A stretch of DNA of 64,000 bases, from assembly GCF_900107095.1 (NCBI RefSeq), contig NZ_FNOR01000005.1, positions 62,001 through 126,000 on the forward strand, written 5' to 3'. Under the pieces are notes generated by a model, which had not been told where the DNA came from, searched no databases, and was given only the letters and a program-made list of their open reading frames with translations. Below, piece after piece: positions 19,423 to 28,036 of this stretch (positions are counted from its first letter, which is position 1; each line of letters opens with the position of its first letter). This DNA comes from Collimonas sp. OK242. GTDB taxonomy: Bacteria; Pseudomonadota; Gammaproteobacteria; Burkholderiales; Burkholderiaceae_D. The translations under genes and the position numbers were made by a program.

Positions 19423-20481
19423 ATGAAAAACTTCACCCTCAGCAGGCCGACTATCGTTGCCGCCGGTGCCCTCATCTTATTGCAGGCCGCGCTTGTCCCG
19501 GCGGTTCAGGCCGCGACACCGGATAACTACAAGGTCGTGGCGCGTTTTCCCGTCACAGGAACAGAAGGGTGGGATTACATCTCTGTCGACAGCAAACGGA
19601 ATCACTTGTTTGTCAGCCGTTCTGATCATGTTCAGGTGCTCGATACCACATCAGGGAAAGTGATTGCCAACATAGCCGATACCGCGGGCGTTCACGGCGT
19701 GGCGATCGCGCAGGATCTGAATCTTGGATTTACCAGTAATGGCCGGTCAGACACGATAACTGTTTTTGAACTCGACAGCCTGAATACAATCGATACCGTG
19801 AAGACGACCGGCGCCGGTCCGGATTCGATACTTTATTACCCTCCGTTAAAGCGAATCTACAGCTTCAACAGACGAGGCCAAAGCGTGACGATAATCGATG
19901 CCGTTGCACGCAAGGTCATCGATACGCTGCCCATTTCCGGTCATCCGGAATTCGCGGTCAGCGACAGCCAGGGTCATATTTTTTTCAATGTGGAAGACAG
20001 GAACGAGATTGCCGTCATTGACGCGCAATCTTCGAAAATCGTGAAGCATTGGAGGATGGCGCCATGCGATGAACCGAGCGGGCTGGCGATCGATGACCGG
20101 CATCACAGATTGTTTTCGGTATGCAGCAACAAGAAAATGATGGTGCTTGATTCCTTGTCGGGAAAAATCGTCACCACAGTGGCGATCGGGCAGGGGCCGG
20201 ACGCGGCCGCTTTCGATCCTGATTCAGGATTCGTATTTGTTTCCAACGGCGACGGTTCGTTGACGGTGGTGCACGAGGATGCAGCGGATAGATATACGAT
20301 AAAGGCCAACCTTGCCACGCAAAAAGGAGCGAGGACATTGGCGCTCAACCCGGAAAGCCATCTGGTTTACCTGGTGAGCGGGAATTTCGGTGCGGCGCCG
20401 GCGCCCACTGCAACGACTCCTCACCCACGTCCTCCGCTACTGCCGAATACCGTCAATGTTTTGGTTGCCGCACCAAATTAA
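19423..20481 (+). CDS. YncE-like secreted beta-propeller protein
   Basis: A 352-residue protein starting at the ATG at 19423, which gives a standard signal peptide (MKNFTLSRPTIVAAGALILL, ending PAVQAA). The mature part consists of repeated about 40-residue blades with the pattern VxDxxxxxVxxTIxxxGxPxxxAxD, for example VTIIDAVARKVIDTLPISGH and MMVLDSLSGKIVTTVAIGQG, ending in a Pro-rich tail. This is the seven-bladed YVTN/YncE fold, which binds DNA or peptides or acts as a scaffold in the periplasm. No catalytic residue is evident. The gene is isolated, with a convergent lipoprotein gene downstream. Confidence 0.85.
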   Translation: MKNFTLSRPTIVAAGALILLQAALVPAVQAATPDNYKVVARFPVTGTEGWDYISVDSKRNHLFVSRSDHVQVLDTTSGKVIANIADTAGVHGVAIAQDLNLGFTSNGRSDTITVFELDSLNTIDTVKTTGAGPDSILYYPPLKRIYSFNRRGQSVTIIDAVARKVIDTLPISGHPEFAVSDSQGHIFFNVEDRNEIAVIDAQSSKIVKHWRMAPCDEPSGLAIDDRHHRLFSVCSNKKMMVLDSLSGKIVTTVAIGQGPDAAAFDPDSGFVFVSNGDGSLTVVHEDAADRYTIKANLATQKGARTLALNPESHLVYLVSGNFGAAPAPTATTPHPRPPLLPNTVNVLVAAPN

Positions 20482-20526
20482 GCAGCTGGACAGCAGGCAT
20501 CAGCAACGCCGAGCTCTTCGCCGCAT

Positions 20527-21711
20527 TTAGCGAAGAACTCGGCATTGTCCGAAATCGCAGCGCATGGCAATTGAATCGCCGTTGTCGCAAGAGACCGTGT
20601 ATGACTCGAATCCCGGGCCTTTGGCGCTGAGGACGGCGTGCGGCGCCGTCGCGCATGCTTGTGTCCTGGCGATGTGTTCACTTTGATACGAATACTGACC
20701 GATTTGCTCTGCCGGTAATTCGGACGCTGAGGCACCATGAAGCGCTGGCGCTACATTTGCAGCTGGCAAAGATACAGAAGGCTTGTTGCCGGTAAATTCC
20801 GTTGCGGCGGGTGCAGCATTCTCATGTGAGGCGGATGGCGTGGCAGCTGTCTGGGCAGCGAAGGCATTATTCTCACCCGTGTATTGAGGTTTTATATAGG
20901 TAAAGAAGTATTTGTCGGTGGTCGATCTCATTGCGAACATGTCGGCGCCAACCTGGTACAAGCGATAACAGTCCTGCATTACTCTCCAGTTGCTTCCGCC
21001 ATAAATCCCGATACAAATCTTGTTCTCCGCTTCCTTGATTTCATACGAGCCCATCGTGCCGCCTCCCTTATCGAGATTGCGGGCCTCCAGGCCACCGTTC
21101 TGATCGATTTCGTAAAGCATTTTTGCGCCAGACGGGTTGTGACCTGATACGGAGCCCAAAGTCATAAAGTGGGTGCGCATTTCTTCACCCGTCAGCTGGC
21201 GCTCGACATAGCTGCCAGGAGTGGCCTGGATATTTGCGGCAGGCGGAGCAATCGGGTTAGCCGGGGAGGTGGTGTGCGCCGTTGTCGGCATCCGGTTTGC
21301 GCCATTCTCCCCCATCAGGACCATGATGACAGCCGGATAGTCAAACGCTGCACCGGAACTTTGATCGACGACGGCGCCAACCACGCCGCCGAGTAAAATA
21401 TTACCGAACGTCATGCCCTTAACACTCGATTTGATCTGCGCTAATCCGGGTTTGATATTTTCTTTTTCGCATTGCACGATCAGGTCATCGCGCGATCTAT
21501 GGACACTCACCGTACCCGGCGAAGTCACGTAAAAAATGCCTTTGGTGTTCTGCAGTTTGCAAGTGGCGCCGTTGACCAGTTGCCCCTGGCTGCGGGCTTC
21601 GACCGTCACCACCTGGGTAGTTCCGCTGACAATGGATGCGCAGCCGCTAAGCAGTGAAGATGCAATGATTGCTATCGCTGCGGCTGCCCTGACCAAGAAA
21701 CACTTATTCAT
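20527..21711 (-). CDS. Lipoprotein with PEGA-like N-terminal part and Cys-containing C-terminal module
   Basis: A 394-residue predicted lipoprotein: signal peptide ending in LLSGC with Cys24. Residues 25-135 (CASIVSGTTQVVTVEARSQG and LGGVVGAVVDQSSGAAFDYP) match a common proteobacterial lipoprotein type with a PEGA-like strand region and a glycine-zipper helix. A middle domain (KMLYEIDQNGGLEAR to MQDCYRLYQVG) is followed by a Pro/Ala linker and a compact C-terminal module with paired cysteines (QACATAPHAVL, GFESYTVSCDNGD, MRCDFGQCRVL). The last module recurs on its own in other betaproteobacterial secreted proteins in my experience. The fused three-part layout is notable. Function unknown; likely outer-membrane associated. 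Confidence 0.75.
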   Translation of the reverse strand: MNKCFLVRAAAAIAIIASSLLSGCASIVSGTTQVVTVEARSQGQLVNGATCKLQNTKGIFYVTSPGTVSVHRSRDDLIVQCEKENIKPGLAQIKSSVKGMTFGNILLGGVVGAVVDQSSGAAFDYPAVIMVLMGENGANRMPTTAHTTSPANPIAPPAANIQATPGSYVERQLTGEEMRTHFMTLGSVSGHNPSGAKMLYEIDQNGGLEARNLDKGGGTMGSYEIKEAENKICIGIYGGSNWRVMQDCYRLYQVGADMFAMRSTTDKYFFTYIKPQYTGENNAFAAQTAATPSASHENAAPAATEFTGNKPSVSLPAANVAPALHGASASELPAEQIGQYSYQSEHIARTQACATAPHAVLSAKGPGFESYTVSCDNGDSIAMRCDFGQCRVLR

Positions 21712-21953
21712 CTGCTTCCCTGTTTTTTTGAATTTTATATGAGTGAATTACGATGCTACCGGTCGGCGCATGCCGCCTTGCCGCCGAATTTAGTCGCCGT
21801 ATCGTAGCAGATAAGATTTCCATATTGGAATATTGTCAGGCTAATATTTTGGCTTGTGTTTAAATTCATACAGAAGAGTTTGGCGGCGCGTGGCGAATAA
21901 GAATGTTTCTTGTTTGTCGATTGAGGTCATGCAGTATCAAGAATTTCCAGACT

Positions 21954-22775
21954 ATGAAAAATCAAGAAAAAATCCTTCCTCACCGGGGTATCGATACTGA
22001 CCTGATGTTCAATCGCGTCGCTGGCGATGTGACTCGAAATGATCAGTACATGGTAGTGCGGACACCCGATTCGCCGGATTACTATTTCGGGAACCTGCTG
22101 GTACTGAATCGCGCGCCGCAGGATGGCGAGCGTGAACTACTGGAGTCGGACTTCGCCCGGTTTGTTGGCACGCCGCCGGGCATCAAACATCGTACTTTCC
22201 TGTGGCCGGTTAGCGGGAACGAACGGTTTGAATTGAATTCATTTATCAATGCCGGATATGAGTTCAGCGAAAATACCGTTCTGATTGCCACTTCGGCAGA
22301 TCTGCTGCGACCAGCGCGAGAAAATCAAGCTGTCACCATCCGCCGCTTTAGAGATAGCGCCGACTGGTCTGGCTGGAAGGAGATGCAGCTTGCCGACAAT
22401 GCAGGAAAATTTCCCGAACCGGAATTTCTCAATTATCTAGCTGGCAAACAAGCGACGTACCAACGAATGATTGCCGACAATCTGGGCGATTGGTGGGGTG
22501 CGTTCATTGAAGGCAAACAAGTGGCCAACCTCGGATTATTCTTCGATGGTGAAACCGCGCGTTTTCAAGCTGTGCATACCGCACCGTCTCATCGCAATCA
22601 AGGCATCTGTCGTACGCTGGTGCATCATGTTGCCCTGGCCGGCTTCCAGCGCGCCGTGCGCTTGGTGATGGTTGCCGATGAAAATTATCATGCCGCGCGT
22701 GTCTACGAGTCGCTGGGATTTCGACGCAGCGAGCGCATGGCTAGTCTTTGCTGGTGGCCGCAAGAGAATCGATAG
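21954..22775 (+). CDS. GNAT family N-acetyltransferase, two-part
   Basis: A 273-residue protein started at the ATG at 21954; upstream in-frame codons give no ribosome site. The C-terminal half is a GNAT domain with VANLGLFFDG, VHTAPSHRNQGICRTLVHHV (acetyl-CoA loop R-x-x-G-I) and ARVYESLGFRRSERM. The N-terminal half (NRVAGDVTRNDQYMVVRTPD, YYFGNLLVLNRAP) resembles the degenerate first domain of tandem GNAT proteins. The substrate is not known. It converges on the purine permease gene, from which it is separated by a terminator hairpin. Confidence 0.82.
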   Translation: MKNQEKILPHRGIDTDLMFNRVAGDVTRNDQYMVVRTPDSPDYYFGNLLVLNRAPQDGERELLESDFARFVGTPPGIKHRTFLWPVSGNERFELNSFINAGYEFSENTVLIATSADLLRPARENQAVTIRRFRDSADWSGWKEMQLADNAGKFPEPEFLNYLAGKQATYQRMIADNLGDWWGAFIEGKQVANLGLFFDGETARFQAVHTAPSHRNQGICRTLVHHVALAGFQRAVRLVMVADENYHAARVYESLGFRRSERMASLCWWPQENR

Positions 22776-22777
22776 CC

Positions 22778-22804
22778 AAAAAAAGCAGCGCCCGCAGGCG
22801 CTGC
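22778..22804 (-). terminator. Rho-independent terminator of the purine permease gene
   Basis: GCAGCGCC (22785-22792) and GGCGCTGC (22797-22804) form an 8-bp stem with a 4-base loop. On the minus strand it is followed by seven T residues (22784-22778), so it ends transcription of the permease. Confidence 0.8.
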
Positions 22805-22864
22805 CATAAATCGACAATTCAAGGAGACCCAAACAGTCGAAGTTACCCGGTAAGTTGTCAGTTC

Positions 22865-24253
22865 CTAGATCGCCCAGCCGCCAGCGTAGAAGGCTGCCAG
22901 CGCGATAGCAATGGCGACGGTGCCCACGTTCAATTTGCGGAACTCGCCGGATACGATACGACCGATTACCAGCGTGCAGAAACCAAGCATGATGCCGGTG
23001 ACGATATTGCATGTCAGCACAATGAACACCGCGCACAGCAGACCAGACATGGCATCGACCGTATCATCCATATGCATGCGGCTCACGCTGCCCAGCATCA
23101 GCAAACCGACATACATCAGCGCAGGCGCTGTCGCATAGGAAGGCACCAGGCCAGCCAGCGGCGAAAAGAAAATGACCGCGAGAAACAGCAGGCCGACTAC
23201 GACTGCCGTCAGGCCGGTACGGGCGCCAGCGGCGGTGCCTACCGTCGATTCAATGTAAGCCGCAGCAGGTGCGCCACCGACCAGGCCGGCAAAAATGGAG
23301 CTGAGCGAATCGGCTGTCAGCGCTTTGCCGCCGTTGTGGATATAGCCTTTTTCATTGACCTGGCCAGCCTGACCGGCGACCGCGCGAATCGTGCCGGTGG
23401 CATCGAACACCGCCGTCATCACCAGCGCCAGCACACTTGGCAACACCGCCATGTTCAGCGCGCCCTTGATATCCATTGAGCCGATCAATGAGGCGTGGCC
23501 GGGAGAACTCAGCGCCGGCATTGAAAACACGCCGGTAAATTTGACGGCAGGATCGAAGATCAAACCGATGACGGACAGGGCGACGACGACCAGCAGGATG
23601 CCGCCCGGTACGCGGCGCCGCTCAAGACCGAAGATGGCCGCCAGGCCGAGGATGCTCATCACCACTGGGAATGCGGTAATGTGACCGAGTGCTACCGGCA
23701 ATCCGGGACCGGCATTCTTTACCACCATCCCGACTTCACTGGAGGCGATCAGCAGCAGGAACAAACCGATGCCGACGCCGGTGCCGTGCGCAACGCCGGA
23801 CGGCAGGTTTTGCAGAATCCAGGAACGGATGCCGGTCACGGAAATGGCGGTGAACACCAGGCCCATCAGGAATACCGCACCGAGGGCGACGGAGGGCGAC
23901 AAACCTTTGCCGAGCACCAGGCCGAAGGCAGTGAACGCGGTCAGCGAAATCGCGCATCCGACGGCGATCGGCAAACGTGCCCACAAGCCCATCAGCAGCG
24001 AGCCGAAAGCGGTCGTCAGGCAAACCGCCACGAACACGGCGCTGACATCGAAGCCGGCCCTGCCCAGCATGCCTGGCACGACGAAAACGGAATAGACCAT
24101 CGCCAGGAAAGTGGTGATACCGGCCACAACCTCGCGGCGCGTGGTGCTGCCGCGGGCGGTAATCTGAAAGTATTGATCGAGTTTACCTTCGCCGACGGCG
24201 ATAGGATCTCCCAGGCCCACAACAGGCTGGGACTGGAGTTGTTGTTCCATCAT
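22865..24253 (-). CDS. NCS2 family purine permease (AzgA/PbuG-like)
   Basis: A 462-residue inner-membrane carrier with about 13-14 helices. [20 protein letters not shown] at the N-terminus and [20 protein letters not shown] plus [20 protein letters not shown] in the middle are signatures of the COG2252 branch, which imports adenine, guanine or hypoxanthine with protons, rather than the UraA/xanthine branch. AAGGAG (minus strand, 24269-24264) precedes the ATG at 24253. The leader is about 100 bases or longer and can fold, so translational or transcriptional control by a purine is plausible. The gene is monocistronic and ends at a clear terminator. Confidence 0.9.
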   Translation of the reverse strand: MMEQQLQSQPVVGLGDPIAVGEGKLDQYFQITARGSTTRREVVAGITTFLAMVYSVFVVPGMLGRAGFDVSAVFVAVCLTTAFGSLLMGLWARLPIAVGCAISLTAFTAFGLVLGKGLSPSVALGAVFLMGLVFTAISVTGIRSWILQNLPSGVAHGTGVGIGLFLLLIASSEVGMVVKNAGPGLPVALGHITAFPVVMSILGLAAIFGLERRRVPGGILLVVVALSVIGLIFDPAVKFTGVFSMPALSSPGHASLIGSMDIKGALNMAVLPSVLALVMTAVFDATGTIRAVAGQAGQVNEKGYIHNGGKALTADSLSSIFAGLVGGAPAAAYIESTVGTAAGARTGLTAVVVGLLFLAVIFFSPLAGLVPSYATAPALMYVGLLMLGSVSRMHMDDTVDAMSGLLCAVFIVLTCNIVTGIMLGFCTLVIGRIVSGEFRKLNVGTVAIAIALAAFYAGGWAI

Positions 24254-24692
24254 GATCGAGCTGCTCCTTATATGTCCTTGAAGCGGCCGTCACTCGACCG
24301 TCATCAGGGTGTCTCATGTTATGTTTTGAATAGCCAGCCCGAACCCTGGTAGCTGGACTGCTCGTCATTTGAAAAGATGATGAGTTCGGTGAATACAGCT
24401 TAGGGTATTGATGTAGCCAACCCATCATGAGGGCTTAATAGCCGCCATTTGCATTTCCATATGCGGAGCGCAGTCTTCCTTATGACGGGTACGGGCTTCC
24501 AGCCGGCCGTTCCAGGCCGGATGCGGCTGTCTGGCTGGGACGGCAAAAACGTGAAAAGCTGTTGAAAAATCACATTTGAGGAATTCATTTCCATGGGGGA
24601 TTTAATGTACTTTTATTTCTTGCTGGCAACTTGTGGGTGATATATAAAAATAGGCGAGCACACCTTTTGCATGGGAACTGGGGAGAATAAAA
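24254..24692. other. Divergent intergenic region
   Basis: 439 bases between the purine permease (minus) and the hemerythrin-like gene (plus). The left third is the permease leader described separately. The remainder has no convincing coding frame. A G+C-rich inverted repeat AGCCGGCCGT/CCAGGCCGGA-like block near 24500-24520 may form a hairpin, but no role is assigned. Confidence 0.4.
24284..24356 (-). promoter_or_regulatory. Candidate structured leader RNA of the purine permease
   Basis: On the minus strand, GCCAGC-type pairing is possible between 24356-24352 (CCAGC) and 24338-24334 (GCTGG). The loop between them carries CAGGGT (24348-24343), which can pair perfectly with ACCCTG (24310-24305), giving either a pseudoknot or two exclusive folds. 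A second hairpin, CGGTC/GGCCG (24300-24284), follows just before the ribosome site. This is the position and logic of a riboswitch. I cannot match it to a named class. Confidence 0.35.
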
Positions 24693-25283
24693 ATGTGGCT
24701 GAAATCAATTTTCAACAAACCTGCAAGCAATAATCAAGATGAGGGGGCGCACGAAGTTGTTAAAAGCTCAGCCAGCCCCCAGCCGCCGGCCAGGCGAGTA
24801 GCCTCGATAGAGGAGCGGGCAGAACTGCAGCCGGCGAAAAGCGTCGGCCACCAGATTCACTACGACGAAAAATTGATTCCCCAGCTCAAGGGCGATCATG
24901 CGGCCTTGCTGTTGATGTATTCCTCGGTGGCGAACAAGATGAGCGCCGGCGCATGGGATGCCGTGCCAGCCTCATTGCGCGAGATGCGCATGGCGATGTA
25001 TGGCCACCTGCTGACCGAGGGCGTCAAGCTGTATTCGTATATGCGGCGCAGCCTGGCGGAGGAGCCGAATCTGCTTGAGGTCTACCGTTCTTATAAAAAG
25101 GAAATGGATGGCATAGGCCGGTTCGCCTTTGATTTTTTCGACAAATATCAAGGCAAGGATTGGCTGGCATCGGCGGATTCTCGCTCCTCGTTCAAGGCTG
25201 AATTCGATCACCTCGGCAAGGTGCTGGCAGACCGCATCACGCGCGAAGAAAATATTCTCTATCCTTTGTACATGCCGTCTTAG
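24693..25283 (+). CDS. Hemerythrin-like domain protein
   Basis: A 196-residue cytoplasmic protein. The first about 50 residues are a disordered, Ser/Pro/Ala-rich extension; the rest is a helical bundle of the HHE type with candidate metal ligands His56 (QIHYDEKLI), His69 (KGDHAALL), His104 and Glu109 (YGHLLTEGV), and a late HLGKV and REENILYPLY segment. Hemerythrin-like proteins bind O2, NO or iron in oxidative or nitrosative stress. A full set of seven ligands cannot be assigned with certainty, so a degenerate, non-metal form is possible. It sits alone, convergent with an aminopeptidase-like gene. Confidence 0.75.
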   Translation: MWLKSIFNKPASNNQDEGAHEVVKSSASPQPPARRVASIEERAELQPAKSVGHQIHYDEKLIPQLKGDHAALLLMYSSVANKMSAGAWDAVPASLREMRMAMYGHLLTEGVKLYSYMRRSLAEEPNLLEVYRSYKKEMDGIGRFAFDFFDKYQGKDWLASADSRSSFKAEFDHLGKVLADRITREENILYPLYMPS

Positions 25284-25320
25284 GCAGTGGGTTTGCCAGA
25301 CAGCCGGGCCTGGTCTTGGT

Positions 25321-26421
25321 TCAGATTTGCCAGGCGCCGTTTCGATAGACCAGCTCGTCATCAAGGTAGACCGCTTCGGTTACCGCAAAAACATCGATGT
25401 GATATCTGGCGCTCGCGCGCTTGATATGGGTCTTGTTGTAGACGCCGTGTTTGGCGCCTAGCGACAGGTGGATGCCGCACATGCGCTCGTAGGTGCCGAT
25501 ATCGCTGACCATCCGGTCCCGCGAAAACGCGCGATTCATGCCGAAACCCAGCTCCCGCAGCCAGACCTCGCCTTCGTCGGCGCGGATATTGGCCAGTACC
25601 TGGTCGAAATCGGGAGTGGAGTCCAGCACTTCGGTGACCCGGCCTTTGCTGATGACCAGGGTGATGGGATGTGCCGGCCGGTTGACCCGGAACGAGGTGT
25701 CGCCAAACACGAAGATGCGTACGCGTCCGTTCACGGCTTCCAGGTCTTGCGCTTCGGTGAACACTTCGCCGATGGGGAACTGGCCGCCGACGTTGTTCAT
25801 CTCGCTGTAGTCGCCAATATTCAGCTTGGCCGGCTCGAACGGCGATGCAAACACCAGGCGTGCGCCGCCGCTGTCGACGACGCCGGTGCGGGCGCGGTCA
25901 ATCCGCGCTTTCAGCGCATAGCCGACGCCGCGGTAGTAGCCGGAGTCATACGCCAGCGATTCGATGTAATAGAGCGCTTGCGCCCCGGGCATGCGCGACA
26001 GATGCGGATGTTCTATCACCTTGAGCGCACGCTTGAACAGTTCGACCCGGATGCGGAACGCCTCCAGGCGGAAGTTGGTCGATTGAATCAGGACCACCAG
26101 GTCGTTCGCCTCAAGTCCCGCAAAGGCGGCGAGTACCGCATCCGGCGTGACCGCATCGAAGTCGATGAATGTCGCATCCGGCAGGCAGCGCCGGTAGGCT
26201 TCGGTAAGCGCGACGGTGAGTTCGCAGCGCGCATCCGATACCACTACGGCAGCGCGCGGCGGCGCATCCGATACCACTACGGCAGCGCGCGGCGGCGCAT
26301 GCCGGATTGCCATGGAAAGGATATCGCGCAGATGCTTTTCCGCCACGGCTATTGCTTCCCCTGCTATCGCTTCCTCGTCTATCGTGCCGACGCCTTCGTC
26401 GTTTGTTGTTGGAGTGATCAT
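25321..26421 (-). CDS. M29-type aminopeptidase-like protein
   Basis: A 366-residue protein from the ATG at 26421. The layout follows the thermophilic aminopeptidase T/AmpS group (M29): an N-terminal Rossmann-like part (CELTVALTEAYRRCLPDATF, NDLVVLIQSTNFRLEAFRIR) and a C-terminal part with NNVGGQFPIGEVFTEAQDLE, FRVNRPAHPITLVISKGRVT, LRELGFGMN and CGIHLSLGAKHGVYNKTHIK, where the metal-binding Glu and His residues of the family lie. The reaction would be removal of N-terminal amino acids, but distant members in this superfamily also cleave pyridine rings, so the substrate is uncertain. An exact 33-bp tandem duplication (26231-26296) adds 11 residues near the N-terminus. Confidence 0.7.
   Translation of the reverse strand: MITPTTNDEGVGTIDEEAIAGEAIAVAEKHLRDILSMAIRHAPPRAAVVVSDAPPRAAVVVSDARCELTVALTEAYRRCLPDATFIDFDAVTPDAVLAAFAGLEANDLVVLIQSTNFRLEAFRIRVELFKRALKVIEHPHLSRMPGAQALYYIESLAYDSGYYRGVGYALKARIDRARTGVVDSGGARLVFASPFEPAKLNIGDYSEMNNVGGQFPIGEVFTEAQDLEAVNGRVRIFVFGDTSFRVNRPAHPITLVISKGRVTEVLDSTPDFDQVLANIRADEGEVWLRELGFGMNRAFSRDRMVSDIGTYERMCGIHLSLGAKHGVYNKTHIKRASARYHIDVFAVTEAVYLDDELVYRNGAWQI
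26231..26296. repeat. Exact 33-bp tandem duplication inside a coding region
   Basis: Bases 26231-26263 are repeated without change at 26264-26296. In the minus-strand frame this doubles the 11-residue segment DAPPRAAVVVS. Being in frame and identical, it looks recent and may vary between strains by slippage or recombination. Confidence 0.95.
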
Positions 26422-26603
26422 CAATTTACCGTATCGGGAAGCAGGAGAAATACCGTGCCATAAGACCAAGTCTTGGTGGTCAGACAATTCCCGCTGGACC
26501 GGTATTATAACGAAGGGTGGGAAAGCAGCCATCATTCCGGTTCGCGCTCAACCACAGCCGTGATGCGCCCCCTGTGCGCATCTGTCTTCTTCGCTGTTCA
26601 CGG

Positions 26604-26870
26604 TTAGCCGGCGAGGCCCTTGGCCAGCAGCTCGGCCACCAGCTGATTGAGGTCCAGTTCGCGCTCTTTCGCCAGGGTTTGCAGCTGTTGCACCAGGACG
26701 CCGTTCAGTTTGACCGCAAACGGCACCAGCCCCAGCGCCTGATCGCGCTTGCGCTGTTCGCGCCGGTCGATCACAGCGGTGTCGCTGTTGCCAAAACCGC
26801 CTGCGCCTGGCGCAGTCATTTTTCCCATGAGCTTCTTGGCATCGCTCTTCGCCATTCCTGTCTTTTTCAT
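26604..26870 (-). CDS. Small conserved protein with ribbon-helix-helix-like C-terminus
   Basis: An 88-residue basic protein. The ATG at 26870 follows AAGGA at a good distance. The N-terminal part is Lys/Gly-rich (MKKTGMAKSDAKKLMGKMTA) and the C-terminal half reads VPFAVKLNGVLVQQLQTLAK then LDLNQLVAELLAKGLAG. A short strand followed by two helices with this polarity is the plan of ribbon-helix-helix DNA-binding proteins and some antitoxins. No toxin gene adjoins it. It is divergent from the 2-hydroxyacid dehydrogenase gene with about 225 bases between. Regulatory function is an inference only. Confidence 0.6.
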   Translation of the reverse strand: MKKTGMAKSDAKKLMGKMTAPGAGGFGNSDTAVIDRREQRKRDQALGLVPFAVKLNGVLVQQLQTLAKERELDLNQLVAELLAKGLAG

Positions 26871-27095
26871 TTTGCATGTCCTTGTTGATAAACGATATTG
26901 TTGGACGCAGTATAGGCTTACTCCAGGCAAAGTAATCGGGATTGGGCGGATCGGCCACATCAGGAAACGACTGGCGTCGATCGAAATCGCCAAGGCCAAG
27001 CAGGAAATACGGTTTCGAGATTATCATCATGGGCATTGCGCCTCCGGCGCAGATTGACTCAACGATTGATTCGACTTTTCTTGCGCCCACGACCA

Positions 27096-28028
27096 ATGCT
27101 TCCTACTCTCCTGATTCTCAATCCTATGTCCGATCAAAGTCTGCAATGCATCGCGCAAGACTTCCGGATCGTGTATGCCCCCACAGCCGAACAGCGCAAC
27201 GCCGCTATCGCCAGCCACGCCGACGCGATACGGACGGTATTGACGATCGGCTCGATCGGACTGCGCGCCGAGGAAATCGCGGCCTTGCCGAAGCTGGAAC
27301 TGATTTGCGCGCTGGGCGCCGGTTTCGAGAACATCGATGTTGCGGCTGCACGTGAGCGTGGCATTAAGGTATCCAATGGCGCCGGCGCCAACGACGCTTG
27401 TGTCGCCGATCACGCCATGGGTCTGCTGCTGGCGACGGTACGCGGCATTCCGCAACTGGGCGTCGCGCTACGTCAAGGCATCTGGCGCGACGCCTTGCCT
27501 TTGCCGCCCAGTGTATCCGGCAAGCGTCTCGGGATTATCGGACTCGGCACGATCGGCAAGCAGATTGCGCGCCGCGCCGCAGGTTTCGACATGACGATCG
27601 GCTATCACAACCGTTCGGCGCGCGACGATGTGCCGTTCGCGTATTTCGCTGCGCCGCTGGAGTTGGCGCAATGGGCTGATTTCCTGGTCATCGCCACGCC
27701 TGGCGGTGCAACTACCCGCCACATGATCAATCGCCAGGTGCTGGACGCTTTAGGGCCGCAGGGCTTTATCGTCAATATTGCGCGCGGCAGCGTGATTGAT
27801 ACTGCGGCGCTGGCGCAAGCCTTGCGGGATGGGCGGATTGCCGGCGCCGGCCTCGATGTTTACGAAAGCGAACCCTTGCCGCCGGCTGAATTACTGGATT
27901 TGCCGAATGCGGTTCTGACGCCGCATGTGGCCGGATGGTCGCCGGAGTCGGTGGCGGAGACGGTCCGCCTGTTTCTGCAGAATGCCAAGCTGCATTTTTC
28001 CGGGCAGGCGGTACTGACGCCGATTTGA
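27096..28028 (+). CDS. 2-hydroxyacid dehydrogenase (glyoxylate/hydroxypyruvate reductase type)
   Basis: A 310-residue NAD(P)-dependent D-2-hydroxyacid dehydrogenase. The Rossmann motif LGIIGLGTIGKQIARRAAGF begins near residue 146, followed by the catalytic triad: Arg in VNIARGSVIDT, Glu in YESEPLPP and His in LTPHVAGWS. CALGAGFENIDVAAARERGI in the substrate domain is typical of GhrB and hydroxypyruvate reductases. The likely reaction is reduction of glyoxylate or hydroxypyruvate to glycolate or glycerate. The start MLPTLLILNPMSD at 27096 matches relatives. The gene converges on a LivK-type gene with only four bases between the stops. Confidence 0.88.
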   Translation: MLPTLLILNPMSDQSLQCIAQDFRIVYAPTAEQRNAAIASHADAIRTVLTIGSIGLRAEEIAALPKLELICALGAGFENIDVAAARERGIKVSNGAGANDACVADHAMGLLLATVRGIPQLGVALRQGIWRDALPLPPSVSGKRLGIIGLGTIGKQIARRAAGFDMTIGYHNRSARDDVPFAYFAAPLELAQWADFLVIATPGGATTRHMINRQVLDALGPQGFIVNIARGSVIDTAALAQALRDGRIAGAGLDVYESEPLPPAELLDLPNAVLTPHVAGWSPESVAETVRLFLQNAKLHFSGQAVLTPI

Positions 28029-28036
28029 GGCGTCAG
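28014..28036. terminator. Hairpin spanning two convergent stop codons
   Basis: CTGACGCC (28014-28021) and GGCGTCAG (28029-28036) form an 8-bp stem over a 7-base loop. The stops of both convergent genes lie in or beside it. No T-tract follows on either strand, so it may pause or protect transcripts rather than terminate strictly. Confidence 0.4.

Noticed and set aside
24254-24360. Assignment of the permease leader to the guanidine/PRPP (ykkC) riboswitch class
   Set aside because: CAGGGTTC recalls part of the consensus but the conserved GGTCCGAGAG-type element is absent.
26871-26999. Longer N-terminus for the ribbon-helix-helix-like protein
   Set aside because: The ATG at 26870 has AAGGA upstream; the extension lies in the divergent promoter region and resembles no family.
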